Assembly: GCF_900100395.1 (NCBI RefSeq)
Contig: NZ_FNFB01000024.1
Location: 49,470 to 113,469, forward strand
DNA length: 64,000 bases
Reading direction: 5' to 3'
Source: Nonomuraea maritima
GTDB lineage: Bacteria > Actinomycetota > Actinomycetes > Streptosporangiales > Streptosporangiaceae
The notes under the pieces were generated by a model. The model saw only the letters and a program-made list of their open reading frames with translations. It searched no databases and had not been told where the DNA came from. Made by a program: the position numbers and the translations under genes. Positions 42,078 to 51,088 of the stretch are shown here, piece after piece (position 1 is the first letter of the stretch; each line of letters starts with the position of its first letter).

Positions 42078-44051
42078 GTGGCCCCGGAGACCGCAGGTAA
42101 CGAGACCCAAGCGCTGTCCAACCTGCTACAGGAGAACCGCCGCTTCGAACCGCCGGCCGACCTGGCGGCGGCCGCCAACGTGACGGCAACCGCGTACGAA
42201 GAGGCCGCCGCCGACCGTCTCGCCTTCTGGGAGCGCGCAGCCGAGCGGCTGACCTGGGCCAAGCGGTGGGACACGACGCTCGAGTGGAACGCCCCCTTCG
42301 CGAAGTGGTTCATCGGCGGGGAGCTGAACGTCGCCTACAACTGCGTCGACCGCCATGTGGAGGAGGGTCGCGGCGACAAGGTCGCCTACTACTGGGAGGG
42401 CGAGCCGGAGGACGACAGCCGTGTCCTGACCTACGCCGACCTGAAGACCGAGGTGTCCAAGGCCGCCAACGCGCTCGAGGAGCTCGGCGTCGGCAAGGGC
42501 GACCGGGTGGCCATCTACATGCCGATGATCCCCGAGCTGCCGATCGCGATGCTGGCCTGCGCCCGCATCGGAGCGATCCACTCGGTGGTGTTCGGCGGGT
42601 TCTCTGCCGCGGCGCTGAAGAGCCGCATCCACGACGCCGACGCCAAGCTCGTGATCACCGCCGACGGCGGCTACCGCCGCGGCAAGCCGAGCGCGCTCAA
42701 GCCGACCGTGGACGAGGCCGTCGCCGAGTGCCCGCAGGTCGAGAACGTCCTCGTGGTACGCCGTACCGGGCAGGAGGTGTCGGCCGGCGACAAGGACGTC
42801 TGGTGGCACGACCTGGTCGAGCGTCAGAGCGACCAGCACACCGCGGCGCCGCACGACGCCGAGGACCCCCTGTACATCCTCTACACCAGCGGCACCACCG
42901 GGAAGCCGAAGGGCATCCTGCACACCACGGGCGGCTACCTCACGCAGACCGCCTGGACGCACCACGCGGTCTTCGACCTCAAGCCAGAGACCGACATCTA
43001 CTGGTGCACGGCCGACATCGGCTGGGTGACCGGCCATTCCTACATCGTGTACGGCCCCCTCGCCAACGGCGCCACCAGCGTCATCTACGAGGGCACGCCC
43101 GACACCCCGCACCGCGGCCGGTTCTGGGAGATCGTCCAGAAGTACAAGATCTCGATCCTCTACACGGCCCCCACGGCCATCCGGACGTTCATGAAGTGGG
43201 GCGACGACATCCCCGCGAAGTACGACATGTCGAGCCTGCGCATCCTCGGCTCGGTCGGCGAGCCGATCAACCCCGAGGCGTACGTCTGGTACCGCGAGCA
43301 CATCGGCAACGACCGCTGCCCCGTCGTCGACACCTGGTGGCAGACGGAAACCGGCGCCATCATGATCAGCCCCCTGCCGGGCGTGACCGCGGGCAAGCCG
43401 GGCGCCGCGATGCGCCCGCTGCCGGGCATCGTCGCCGACGTGGTGGACGACCAGGGCAAGAGTGTCCCGAACGGGGGCGGCGGCTTCCTCACCGTACGCG
43501 AGCCGTGGCCGTCGATGCTCCGTACGATCTGGGGCGACGACCAGCGCTACATCGACACCTACTGGAGCCGCTTCGAGGGGACGTACTTCCCCGGCGACGG
43601 CGCCAAGCGCGACGAGGACGGCGACCTGTGGCTGCTCGGCCGCGTGGACGACGTCATGCTGGTCTCCGGCCACAACATCTCCACCACCGAGGTGGAGAGC
43701 GCGCTGGTCAGCCACCCGAAGGTGGCCGAGGCGGCGGTCGTGGGCGCGACCGACCCGGTGACCGGCCAGGGCATCGTGGCGTTCGTGATCCTGCGCGGCA
43801 CGGCGGAAGAGAGCGACGACGTGGCCGCCGACCTGCGCAATCACGTGGCCAAGACACTCGGTCCTATCGCCAAGCCGCGGCAGATCCTCGTGGTGCCCGA
43901 GCTGCCGAAGACCCGTTCCGGCAAGATCATGCGGCGTCTCCTGCGTGACGTGGCCGAGAACCGCAGCATCGGCGACGTCACCACGCTGGCCGACAGCACG
44001 GTGATGAACCTGATCTCCGAGAAGCTGCCCAGCGCCAAGTCGGAGGACTGA
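42078..44051 (+). CDS. acs: Acetyl-CoA synthetase
   Basis: A 657-residue AMP-forming acetate-CoA ligase. Motifs: YTSGTTGKPKG (P-loop A3), DTWWQTETG (A5), YFPGDGAKRDEDGDLWLLGRVDD (A7/A8), and the C-terminal PKTRSGKIMRR with the Lys that is acetylated to inactivate the enzyme. It converts acetate, ATP and CoA to acetyl-CoA. AAGGAG lies eight bases before the GTG start. A perfect palindromic terminator follows. The location beside crp-linked genes matches the Streptomyces neighbourhood. Confidence 0.97.
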   Translation: MAPETAGNETQALSNLLQENRRFEPPADLAAAANVTATAYEEAAADRLAFWERAAERLTWAKRWDTTLEWNAPFAKWFIGGELNVAYNCVDRHVEEGRGDKVAYYWEGEPEDDSRVLTYADLKTEVSKAANALEELGVGKGDRVAIYMPMIPELPIAMLACARIGAIHSVVFGGFSAAALKSRIHDADAKLVITADGGYRRGKPSALKPTVDEAVAECPQVENVLVVRRTGQEVSAGDKDVWWHDLVERQSDQHTAAPHDAEDPLYILYTSGTTGKPKGILHTTGGYLTQTAWTHHAVFDLKPETDIYWCTADIGWVTGHSYIVYGPLANGATSVIYEGTPDTPHRGRFWEIVQKYKISILYTAPTAIRTFMKWGDDIPAKYDMSSLRILGSVGEPINPEAYVWYREHIGNDRCPVVDTWWQTETGAIMISPLPGVTAGKPGAAMRPLPGIVADVVDDQGKSVPNGGGGFLTVREPWPSMLRTIWGDDQRYIDTYWSRFEGTYFPGDGAKRDEDGDLWLLGRVDDVMLVSGHNISTTEVESALVSHPKVAEAAVVGATDPVTGQGIVAFVILRGTAEESDDVAADLRNHVAKTLGPIAKPRQILVVPELPKTRSGKIMRRLLRDVAENRSIGDVTTLADSTVMNLISEKLPSAKSED

Positions 44052-44070
44052 CCCCGGCGAAAGCCACCCA

Positions 44071-44106
44071 AGAGCGCATGCCCGGAAATTTCCGGGCATG
44101 CGCTCT
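44071..44106 (+). terminator. Perfect 36-nt palindromic terminator after acs
   Basis: Two 18-base arms (starting AGAGCGCATGCCCGG) are fully self-complementary with an AAATTT centre. It lies 19 bases past the acs stop and is followed by no T-run. Confidence 0.8.
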
Positions 44107-44404
44107 CAGCGTTCACGCCGGACCGGACGCTATCTTGTCCGATCGGGTAGTTCTGGAACGGGACTCCGTGCCCGCGAGGAAACTCCCCCGGCGTGTTCGG
44201 CGCCCGCCTGGTCGTCCGGACGGCCCGGCCTGGCGAAACTGTCGGAGGAGCCCACTCACGCGCACGGCGGCCCGCATCGGGTCACCGCCGACCGTCAGTC
44301 ACCACAGCGACCGGCCCCGGTGCTGCCTCACCCACGGTACGCAGGCGTCGCCAGGGCGCTGGATGATGATTGACACGGCCAACCGGCCCCGATAGGAGAC
44401 GTTC
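44107..44404. other. Intergenic region before the holin-like gene
   Basis: About 300 bases with no credible gene and no further strong hairpin. It presumably carries the promoter of the 44405-46192 gene group; I could not identify clear -35/-10 elements. Confidence 0.4.
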
Positions 44405-44848
44405 ATGCCGCAGACTCCCGAGGAAGAATCCCTGGGCTCGCTGGTCGCCCAGGCGACCAGCCACATCTCGTCCCTGGTCCGTTCCGAGATCGAGCTGGCG
44501 AAGGCCGAGTTCAGGTTCGACGCCAAGCGGGTCGGCACGGCCGCCGGGATGTTCGCCGCCGCCGCCTTCATGGCGCACCTGTGCCTCATCCTCGCCTCCT
44601 TCACGATCGCGTACGCGCTGGCCCAGGTGATCCCCCACTGGCTGGCCTTCCTCATCGTGACCGTCGTCTACCTGCTGGTGGCCGGCCTGGCGGTGCTGTT
44701 CGGGGTCCGGCGGCTCAAGGGGCTGGCCGGGATGAAGCGCACCGCCCGATCGATCAAGGGCCTCAAGGAGATCGCCACCCCCGACGGCGAGGAGGCGGCG
44801 CCCGCGCGCGGCCCCGACCTCGAACCGGTGACCCGCGATGGCGCCTGA
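44405..44848 (+). CDS. Phage-holin-family (superfamily III, Act_transp-like) membrane protein
   Basis: 147 residues: an N-terminal amphipathic helix (LGSLVAQATSHISSLVRSEIELAKAEF), two hydrophobic segments at about residues 48-72 and 78-100, and a basic tail (RRLKGLAGMKRTARSIKGLKE). This is the layout of chromosomal actinomycete holin-like DUF1469 proteins, not a phage gene here. Role unknown, possibly envelope related. Its 3' end overlaps the hydrolase gene by 11 bases. Confidence 0.85.
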   Translation: MPQTPEEESLGSLVAQATSHISSLVRSEIELAKAEFRFDAKRVGTAAGMFAAAAFMAHLCLILASFTIAYALAQVIPHWLAFLIVTVVYLLVAGLAVLFGVRRLKGLAGMKRTARSIKGLKEIATPDGEEAAPARGPDLEPVTRDGA

Positions 44849-45749
44849 CGAGTCGGTCGTCCACATCGAGGGGCCATGGACGCACCGCGCGGTGCACGCG
44901 GGCGGCACCCGCTTCCACGTCGTCGAGGCCGGTGAGGGGCCGCTGGTCCTGCTGCTGCACGGGTTCCCGCAGTTCTGGTGGACGTGGCGCCACCAGCTCA
45001 CGTCCCTGGCCGAGGCGGGTTACCGGGCGGTCGCGGCCGACCTTCGCGGCTACGGCGGCAGCGACAAGCCCCCGCGCGGCTACGACCTGCCCACGCTGGC
45101 CACCGACGCGGCCGGGCTGATCAGGGCGCTGGGCGAGACCTGCGCGACGGTCGTCGGGCACGACTGGGGCGGGCTCCTGGCCTGGACGATGGCGGTGCTC
45201 AACCCCAAGAGCGTCTCCCGGCTCGTCGTCGTGTCGGCCCCGCACCCCGTGCGGGCACGCAGGTCGCTCGTCAGCGCCGGGCAACTGCGAGCCGTCCGCC
45301 GGGCGATCGGGTTCCAGCTGCCGCTGCTGCCAGAACACCGTCTCACCCGCCACGACGCGGCCATGGTCGGCAGGCTGCTGGACGAGCGTTCCCGGCCCGG
45401 CTGGCCCTCTGCCGACGAGTCATGCACCTACCGCGAGGCGTTCCGCATCCCGGCCGTGGCGTACTCCGCGCTGGAGTACCACCGCTGGTTCGGCCGCTCG
45501 CAGTTCCGTCCCGACGGACTGCGCTTCGCCAGGGCGATGCGCACGCACGTCGAGGCGCCGACGCTTCAGGTGCACGGCGGTCTCGACCCGGTGGTCCTGC
45601 CGCGCACGGCCCAGGGGTCGAGCCGCCACGTCACGGCCCCGTACCGGTGGCGGCTGCTGGAGGGGGCCGGTCACTTCCCGCACGAGGAGGTACCCGACGT
45701 GTTCGACGCCGAGCTGCTCGACTGGCTGAACGACCCGGAGCCCGCCTGA
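44838..45749 (+). CDS. Alpha/beta hydrolase, epoxide-hydrolase-like
   Basis: 303 residues with LLLHGFPQFWWTWRHQL (oxyanion HGxP motif), DLRGYGGSDKP, nucleophile Asp in VVGHDWGGLLAWTMA and the acid/base end LEGAGHFPHEE. The HDWGG nucleophile elbow and HGFPxxWxxW pattern indicate the epoxide hydrolase/haloalkane dehalogenase branch. Substrate unknown. It overlaps the holin-like gene and its stop touches the next start, so the three genes form one operon. Confidence 0.88.
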   Translation: MAPDESVVHIEGPWTHRAVHAGGTRFHVVEAGEGPLVLLLHGFPQFWWTWRHQLTSLAEAGYRAVAADLRGYGGSDKPPRGYDLPTLATDAAGLIRALGETCATVVGHDWGGLLAWTMAVLNPKSVSRLVVVSAPHPVRARRSLVSAGQLRAVRRAIGFQLPLLPEHRLTRHDAAMVGRLLDERSRPGWPSADESCTYREAFRIPAVAYSALEYHRWFGRSQFRPDGLRFARAMRTHVEAPTLQVHGGLDPVVLPRTAQGSSRHVTAPYRWRLLEGAGHFPHEEVPDVFDAELLDWLNDPEPA

Positions 45750-46192
45750 TGAGAGACCGCGACCCTGAGGGCAGACCGCGCAACGCCCGGCCGCGCGACC
45801 CGCTCGGCCGTCCCCTCCCGTACGGCTCCCCCGGCGTGCCGCGCGTGCCCGACGACTACGCCCCCACCGCCGAACAGGCCCTGACCGACGGCCGCCGGTT
45901 CCTGCGCGAGGGCATGCCGTTCAACGCCCACGAGGTGTTCGAGGGCCGTTGGAAGTGCGCCCCCGAGGAGGAACGCGAGCTGTGGCAGGGCCTCGCCCAG
46001 ATCTGCGTCGGCCTGACCCATCTGCAGCGCGGCAACGGGCGCGGGGCGGTGACCCTCCTCAGCCGCGGCGCCGCCAAGGCGCAGTCGTACGGCGGCGAGT
46101 ACGACGCGGTCGGCAGGGCCGCCTCGTCGCTGACCCAGGACAGCGAACCCGGCGCGGCCATCGAGCTCATCCTGGGCGCGCTGCCCGGCTGA
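45749..46192 (+). CDS. DUF309 domain protein
   Basis: A 147-residue protein. After a basic, Pro-rich N-terminus, the DUF309 core appears as ALTDGRRFLREGMPFNAHEVFEGRWK, ERELWQGLAQICVGLTHLQRGN and GAVTLLSRGAAKAQ. The all-helical family has conserved HExxE-like residues (NAHEVFEGRW) but no proven activity. The start overlaps the previous stop (TGATG). Convergent with marP. Confidence 0.85.
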   Translation: MRDRDPEGRPRNARPRDPLGRPLPYGSPGVPRVPDDYAPTAEQALTDGRRFLREGMPFNAHEVFEGRWKCAPEEERELWQGLAQICVGLTHLQRGNGRGAVTLLSRGAAKAQSYGGEYDAVGRAASSLTQDSEPGAAIELILGALPG

Positions 46193-46205
46193 CGCGTCCG
46201 GGCGG

Positions 46206-47396
46206 TCAGTCGCAGCCCTGCGTGCTGGCGGGCGAGGTGTCGTTGCGCCCCGCGGCGGCGTCGGGCGCGACCTCGTCGGCCGTCAGGACGTAGCCGGTCT
46301 GCTCCTCGTTGATCGCGGCGGCGAAGATCACGCCGTACACCCGGCCGTCGACGGCGAGCAGCGGGCCGCCTGAGTTGCCGGGCAGCACCGTGCCGCGGAT
46401 CGCGTAGACCTGGCGGCGGACGTTGTTCTCGCGGTAGATGTCAGGGCCGTCGGCGGTGATGCGCCCGCCGATGCGGGCCGGCTCGGCGGTGAACCCCTTG
46501 TTCTTGGGGAACCCGGCGACGATCGCGTTGTCGCCCCGCTCTGCCTCGGTGTCGAACGACAGCTGCGGCAGGTCGAGCCCAGGCACGTACAGGATGGCGA
46601 TGTCGCGACGGGGGTTGTAGCGCACGACGACGGCCGTATGGCGGGTGTTGGTCGAGTCGATGACCTGCAGGTCGCGATTGACGCCCGCGACCACGTGCGC
46701 GTTGGTCATGATGCGGCCCGGCGCGTAGACGAAGCCGGTGCCCTCGATGTGCTTGTTGCAGCTCTCGGCGTTGCCCTGCACCTTGACGATGGCGCGGCGG
46801 GCGCGGTTGAGCTTGGCCCCCTGCAGCACGCTCTGGTCGGGCGGCGGCACGTCGACGAAGTAGCCGTTGCCGATGGCGTCGAAGACCGGCGGGAACTCCG
46901 ACCGGTCGATGAACTTCTTGAACGGCTGCTGCCAGTTGCGCGCGGCCTGCGGGATGGCCTCGTCGACGGTGGTGAGCAGCGCGGAGTTCTTCACCTGGTC
47001 GACGAGCGGGGTGAAGGTGCTCGAGACGATCACCGAGCCGATCAGCCACGCGATGACCAGCACCGACAGCGCGCTGGCGAACGTGCCGCCGATGGCGTCG
47101 GCCACCTTGGCCGGCTCCCACGTGACGTGCGAGCGCACCACGGCCCCGAGCGTCGAGGACGCGAACTGGCCGAGCGTCGCCGACAGGAAGACGATCACGA
47201 TGGCGAGCAGCGCCTGAGGCGTGTCGCCGTCGACCACGGCCTTGGCGATGAGCGGCGCGAGGAACACGCCCAGCACGGCGCCGCCCACGATCCCCACGAA
47301 GCTCATCACGCCGATGATGAAGCCCTGACGGTATCCGGAGACGCCGAAAGCGATCACCAGGCCGATCAGAATGAGGTCAAGCAGATCACCGCGCAC
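46206..47396 (-). CDS. marP: MarP-like membrane serine protease (CvpA + trypsin fold)
   Basis: The N-terminal CvpA-type domain has four membrane segments in residues about 5-130, followed by an extracytoplasmic chymotrypsin-fold protease. The triad is His234 (MTNAHVV), Asp265 (RRDIAIL) and Ser342 (GNSGGP). Cys213 and Cys395 match the disulfide described for Mycobacterium tuberculosis MarP, which is needed for acid resistance and cleaves a peptidoglycan hydrolase. The length (396) fits as well. Confidence 0.92.
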   Translation of the reverse strand: MRGDLLDLILIGLVIAFGVSGYRQGFIIGVMSFVGIVGGAVLGVFLAPLIAKAVVDGDTPQALLAIVIVFLSATLGQFASSTLGAVVRSHVTWEPAKVADAIGGTFASALSVLVIAWLIGSVIVSSTFTPLVDQVKNSALLTTVDEAIPQAARNWQQPFKKFIDRSEFPPVFDAIGNGYFVDVPPPDQSVLQGAKLNRARRAIVKVQGNAESCNKHIEGTGFVYAPGRIMTNAHVVAGVNRDLQVIDSTNTRHTAVVVRYNPRRDIAILYVPGLDLPQLSFDTEAERGDNAIVAGFPKNKGFTAEPARIGGRITADGPDIYRENNVRRQVYAIRGTVLPGNSGGPLLAVDGRVYGVIFAAAINEEQTGYVLTADEVAPDAAAGRNDTSPASTQGCD

Positions 47397-47478
47397 GCTT
47401 CAAAGGTAACCAGCGATACAGTCAAGCGTGCACGTCTTCCCTCAGGACGGCGTCACCCCGCTGGCTATGTTGAGCGGT

Positions 47479-47991
47479 ATGCCGGGCGTCGATGGAACAG
47501 TTCGCGAGCTCATCCGGGCCGCGCTGAGCGACACCGACCCCGACGGCTGGCTGCGCTGGCACGTGATCTCCCTGTTGCGGCAGCGGGGCGACCTCGAGTC
47601 GTTCATCGAGGCGCGCCGGCTGTGCGCCGCAGACACCGTCACCGAACGCCTGCTCGGCGTCGACATCATGGGCATGCTGCGCCCCTTCGTGGACCGGACG
47701 CTGCCGGTGCTGCGCTATCTGGCCGCCAGCGAGGACGACGCCGTGGTGCTCTACTCGGTGCTGATCGCGTTCGGGCACCTCGCCGACCCGCGCGCGCTGC
47801 CGTCGGTGATCGACCTGGCCGGCCACGGCGACTCGAGAGTCCGCTACGGAGCCGCGTACGCGCTGCAGCACGTGCTCGGCGATCCGCCCGACCGCGCCGG
47901 GCTGGAGACGCTGCGCAAGCTCGCCGCCGACAGCGACGCCGACGTGGCCGGATGGGCCGCGCTGGGCGTCGCGCTGCGTTCTGACTGCTGA
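47479..47991 (+). CDS. HEAT-repeat protein
   Basis: About 170 residues of paired helices typical of HEAT/PBS-lyase repeats (DDAVVLYSVLIAFGHLADPRALPSVIDL, RVRYGAAYALQHVLGD, DADVAGWAALGVALR). It is likely a protein-binding scaffold. The start is uncertain: ATG 47479 is used, with in-frame ATG 47467 and GTG 47428 available. It is divergent from marP and converges with the NUDIX gene. Confidence 0.75.
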   Translation: MPGVDGTVRELIRAALSDTDPDGWLRWHVISLLRQRGDLESFIEARRLCAADTVTERLLGVDIMGMLRPFVDRTLPVLRYLAASEDDAVVLYSVLIAFGHLADPRALPSVIDLAGHGDSRVRYGAAYALQHVLGDPPDRAGLETLRKLAADSDADVAGWAALGVALRSDC

Positions 47992-47996
47992 GCTCG

Positions 47997-48641
47997 CTAG
48001 CGAGAGGCCAGGTTGAGGCTGTCGGGCGGGAGCTCCTCCACCTGCGCGGTGTCCCACGGGACGTCCAGCCCGCCGGCGCGCAGCACCGAGTCGAGCACCA
48101 TCGCTGTGAACCCCCACACGAGCATCCCGCGCACCCGGAACGCCGGCCCCGCGAATCCGCTCGGGTGCCGCAGCGTGAAGCGGTTGCGGGGATCGACCAG
48201 CTCGGCGATCGGCACCCGTTCCACGGACTCGACCTCGTCGGGCGACGCGGCGTGCACCGCCGACGGCTCGCGCCACCAGGCCACCACTGGCGTGACGCGG
48301 TTGTCGCTGTGGGTGAGGTAGAGCTCGGGCATCCGGCACAGCACCTCGACGCCGGCCGGGTCGACGCCGGTCTCCTCCTGCGCCTCGCGCAGCGCAGCCG
48401 CCTCTGGCCCGCCGTCGCCGGGGTCGACGCCGCCACCGGGGAAGGCAGGCTGCCCCGCGTGCCGCCGTCCGTGCGCGCTGCGCTGGATGAGCAGCACGTC
48501 GGGCCCGTTCGGGCCCTCACCGAACAGCATCAGCACCGCCGCCTCCCTGCCGCGGCCGGCGGGGGGACGCAGATATCGGGGGACGGTGGCCTGTCGCGCC
48601 TGCGCCGCCAGTCGTTCGAGCCAGTCGGGCACTTGGGTCAC
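47997..48641 (-). CDS. NUDIX hydrolase, CoA-pyrophosphatase type
   Basis: 214 residues: the UPF0035-like segment GRRHAGQPAFPGGGVDPGDGG leads into the Nudix box (GX5EX7REUXEEXGU) with REAQEETGV, placing it near CoA diphosphatases (NudL/YeaB). It probably hydrolyses CoA or related nucleotide pyrophosphates. It is 40 bases downstream of nth and on the same strand, so co-transcription is likely. Confidence 0.9.
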   Translation of the reverse strand: MTQVPDWLERLAAQARQATVPRYLRPPAGRGREAAVLMLFGEGPNGPDVLLIQRSAHGRRHAGQPAFPGGGVDPGDGGPEAAALREAQEETGVDPAGVEVLCRMPELYLTHSDNRVTPVVAWWREPSAVHAASPDEVESVERVPIAELVDPRNRFTLRHPSGFAGPAFRVRGMLVWGFTAMVLDSVLRAGGLDVPWDTAQVEELPPDSLNLASR

Positions 48642-48681
48642 GAAACCTCCAACACGCCGGGCGGCCGATCACTTCCCGGCG

Positions 48682-49404
48682 TCAGCTGAAAGGCCCTGAC
48701 CTGACGAGCTTCGCGGCCTGGACGGGGTCGGTGGGGCCGGTGCCGTACGAGGGGCAGAGGGTGGCCAGGGGGCACACGCCGCACGCGGGCCGGCGGGCGT
48801 GGCAGATGCGGCGGCCGTGCCAGATGACCCGGTGGGAGAAGATCGTCCATTCGCGCCGGGGCAGCAGTTCGCCGACGACGTGCTCGATCTTGACGGGGTC
48901 GGTCTCGTCGGTCCAGCCGAAGCGGCGTACGAGGCGCTGGAAGTGGGTGTCGACGGTCAGGCCCGGGACGTCGAAGGCGTTGCCCAGCACCACGTTGGCC
49001 GTCTTGCGGCCCACGCCGGGCAGCGTGACGAGGTCTTTGAGCTTGCCGGGGACCTCGCCGCCGTAGCGTTCGCAGACCGCCTGGGCCATGCCGATGATGC
49101 TGGTGGTCTTCGCGCGGAAGAAGCCGGTCGACCGGATGATCTCTTCCATCTCGGACCGGTCGGCGCTCGCGTAGTCTTCGACCGTCGGATATTTCGCGAA
49201 AAGTATTGGGGTCACCATGTTGACCCGCTTGTCCGTGCACTGGGCGGAGAGGATCGTCGCCACCAGCAGCTCGAGCGGATTGCCGAAGTCGAGCTCGCAA
49301 TGGGCGTCCGGGTAGGTCTCCGCGAGGATGCGGTTCATCTTGCGGGCCCGCCGCACGAGAGCGAGCCTGGTCTCCTCCTTGCGCCCCGCCGCGTTCGTCG
49401 CCAT
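48682..49404 (-). CDS. nth: Endonuclease III
   Basis: A 240-residue DNA glycosylase/AP lyase for oxidised pyrimidines. The helix-hairpin-helix LPGVGRKTANVVLGNAF contains catalytic Lys134, followed by Asp152 in LTVDTHFQRL. The [4Fe-4S] ligands are Cys201, 208, 211 and 217 (spacing 6-2-5). Divergent from crp, as in other actinomycetes. Confidence 0.96.
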   Translation of the reverse strand: MATNAAGRKEETRLALVRRARKMNRILAETYPDAHCELDFGNPLELLVATILSAQCTDKRVNMVTPILFAKYPTVEDYASADRSEMEEIIRSTGFFRAKTTSIIGMAQAVCERYGGEVPGKLKDLVTLPGVGRKTANVVLGNAFDVPGLTVDTHFQRLVRRFGWTDETDPVKIEHVVGELLPRREWTIFSHRVIWHGRRICHARRPACGVCPLATLCPSYGTGPTDPVQAAKLVRSGPFS

Positions 49405-49634
49405 GCCGCCAGCGTAGAAGCTTCCCGGCGCGTTCGGTCACCCGACGGCGAAAGCCCGCCCGCCCGGGGGTTCCCGGGGCCTCGGACATCACCAGGTATG
49501 GACATCGGGTACCTTTCCCCCTGGACTTCACGCACCTCAACGTGCCTGGACAAGACCAGACCACTCCGGCATACCCATAACCTGTGTGTGCCGCCCGGAG
49601 TGGGGTGAGTCACAATGGCAGGAGAGGAGGCAGA

Positions 49635-50315
49635 GTGAACACCGACGACGTGCTGGGCAAGGCACCTTTGTTCGCCGCGCTCGACCGCGAGAGCGCCGCG
49701 GCGTTGCGGACGAGCATCACCGAGGTCCAGCTGTCCAAGGGCCAGACGCTCTTTCACGAGAACGAGACGGGCGACCGCCTCTACGTCGTGCTGGAAGGCA
49801 AGATCAAGCTTTCCCGCACCTCACCCGACGGCCGTGAGAACCTGCTCAGCGTCCTCGGCCCGAGCGAGATGTTCGGCGAGCTGTCGCTGTTCGACCCGCG
49901 CCCGCGCACGGCCACCGCGACGGCGCTGACCGAGGTTCGCCTCGCCGGGCTCGGCCACGACGACCTGCGTCCCTGGCTCACCGGCCGCCCCGAGGTGGCC
50001 CTGCATCTTCTGCGCGCCCTGGCCCAGCGGCTGCGCCGCACCAACGACGTGCTGGCCGACCTGGTCTTCACCGACGTCCCCGGCCGGGTCGCCAAGCAGC
50101 TGCTCGACCTCGCCGAGCGGTTCGGCACCAAGACCGACGACGGCCTGCGGGTGCACCACGACCTCACCCAGGAGGAGCTGGCGCAGCTCGTCGGCGCCTC
50201 CCGCGAGACGGTCAACAAGGCCCTGGCCGACTTCGCCCAGCGCGGCTGGCTGCGCATCGAGGCCAAGGCCGTGGTGATCCTCGACGTCGACCGGCTCTAC
50301 AACCGGTCGAGGTAG
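49635..50315 (+). CDS. crp: Crp/Fnr-family cAMP receptor protein
   Basis: 226 residues: the N-terminal cyclic-nucleotide domain has GDRLYVVLEGKIKL and the phosphate cassette FGELSLFDPRPRTATA, followed by the dimer helix and a winged HTH (LTQEELAQLVGASRETVNKALADF). It corresponds to S. coelicolor Crp and M. tuberculosis Rv3676, global regulators of development and metabolism. The GTG at 49635 follows GGAGG. The 3' end overlaps the convergent MBL gene by 19 bases. Confidence 0.95.
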   Translation: MNTDDVLGKAPLFAALDRESAAALRTSITEVQLSKGQTLFHENETGDRLYVVLEGKIKLSRTSPDGRENLLSVLGPSEMFGELSLFDPRPRTATATALTEVRLAGLGHDDLRPWLTGRPEVALHLLRALAQRLRRTNDVLADLVFTDVPGRVAKQLLDLAERFGTKTDDGLRVHHDLTQEELAQLVGASRETVNKALADFAQRGWLRIEAKAVVILDVDRLYNRSR

Positions 50316-51088
50316 TCGAGCTGGGCCGCCACCGACATCTCGGCGGCGGGCCAGAGAGCGCGGTCGACCTCGGCGTACACGATCTCGACGATCTCGCGCG
50401 GCGTGCGCGCGCCACGGGCGCGGGCCGCCGCGATCTGGTCGAGCCGCCCGCGCCGGTGGGCGATGTAGGCGTCGAGCGCGCCGATCGGGTCGGGCAGCAC
50501 CGGGCCGTGGCCCGGCAGCAGCGCCGCCGCCTCCAAGCTCTCCGCCGCCGCTCTGAGCCGGTCGAGGCTGCGCAGGTAGTCACCGAGGCCGCCGTCCTGG
50601 GCGATGATCGTGGTTCCCCTGCCGAGCACGGTGTCGCCGGTCAGCATCGCGCGGTCCTGCGGGATCCAGAAGCAGAGCGAGTCGAACGAGTGGCCCGGGG
50701 TGGCGTACACGTGGACCTCCAGGCCGTCCACCGTCACCACGTCGCCGTCGGTGAGCCCCTCGCCGCCGAGCCGGTGGCGCGGGTCGAGAGCGCGTACAGG
50801 GGCCCGCACCAGCTCAGCGAAGCGCCTGGCCCCTCCGCTGTGGTCGACGTGCCCGTGGGTGAGCAGGATCTCCGAGACGCGGCGCTGCCCGAGATGGTCG
50901 CGTACGCGCAGGAGATGCGCCTCGTCGTCGGGGCCGGGATCGACCACGAGCACCCGCTCGCCCGCGCCGATCACCCACGTGTTGGTGCCCTCGAGCGTCA
51001 TCGGGGACGGGTTGGGCGCGAGCAGGCTCTCGGCGTGGCGGGTGCGCGACCCGTCGGGCGTGCCGACCGGGATGTGCAGCCCGCTCAT
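50297..51088 (-). CDS. MBL-fold metallo-hydrolase (LACTB2-like)
   Basis: 263 residues. Metal-binding motif LTHGHVDHSGG, downstream His in ATPGHSFDS, Asp in LTGDTVLG and His in LLPGHGPVL are all present. The C-terminal helical/winged-helix extension (REIVEIVYAEVDRALWPAAE, AQLDYLDRL) is typical of LACTB2-type proteins, some of which act as endoribonucleases. It overlaps the NUDIX gene start and stop (ATGA), forming a two-gene unit. Confidence 0.9.
   Translation of the reverse strand: MSGLHIPVGTPDGSRTRHAESLLAPNPSPMTLEGTNTWVIGAGERVLVVDPGPDDEAHLLRVRDHLGQRRVSEILLTHGHVDHSGGARRFAELVRAPVRALDPRHRLGGEGLTDGDVVTVDGLEVHVYATPGHSFDSLCFWIPQDRAMLTGDTVLGRGTTIIAQDGGLGDYLRSLDRLRAAAESLEAAALLPGHGPVLPDPIGALDAYIAHRRGRLDQIAAARARGARTPREIVEIVYAEVDRALWPAAEMSVAAQLDYLDRL

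Noticed and set aside
44405..44848. Holin-family gene as sign of a prophage
   Set aside because: No other phage genes are nearby; this family is common on actinomycete chromosomes.
47993..48004. CTCGCTAGCGAG palindrome as a terminator
   Set aside because: It has no loop-forming centre or downstream T-run and mostly overlaps a stop codon; probably chance.
49605..49613. GTGAGTCAC palindrome upstream of crp as a Crp autoregulatory site
   Set aside because: The half-sites are separated by one base, whereas Crp sites need about six between TGTGA and TCACA.
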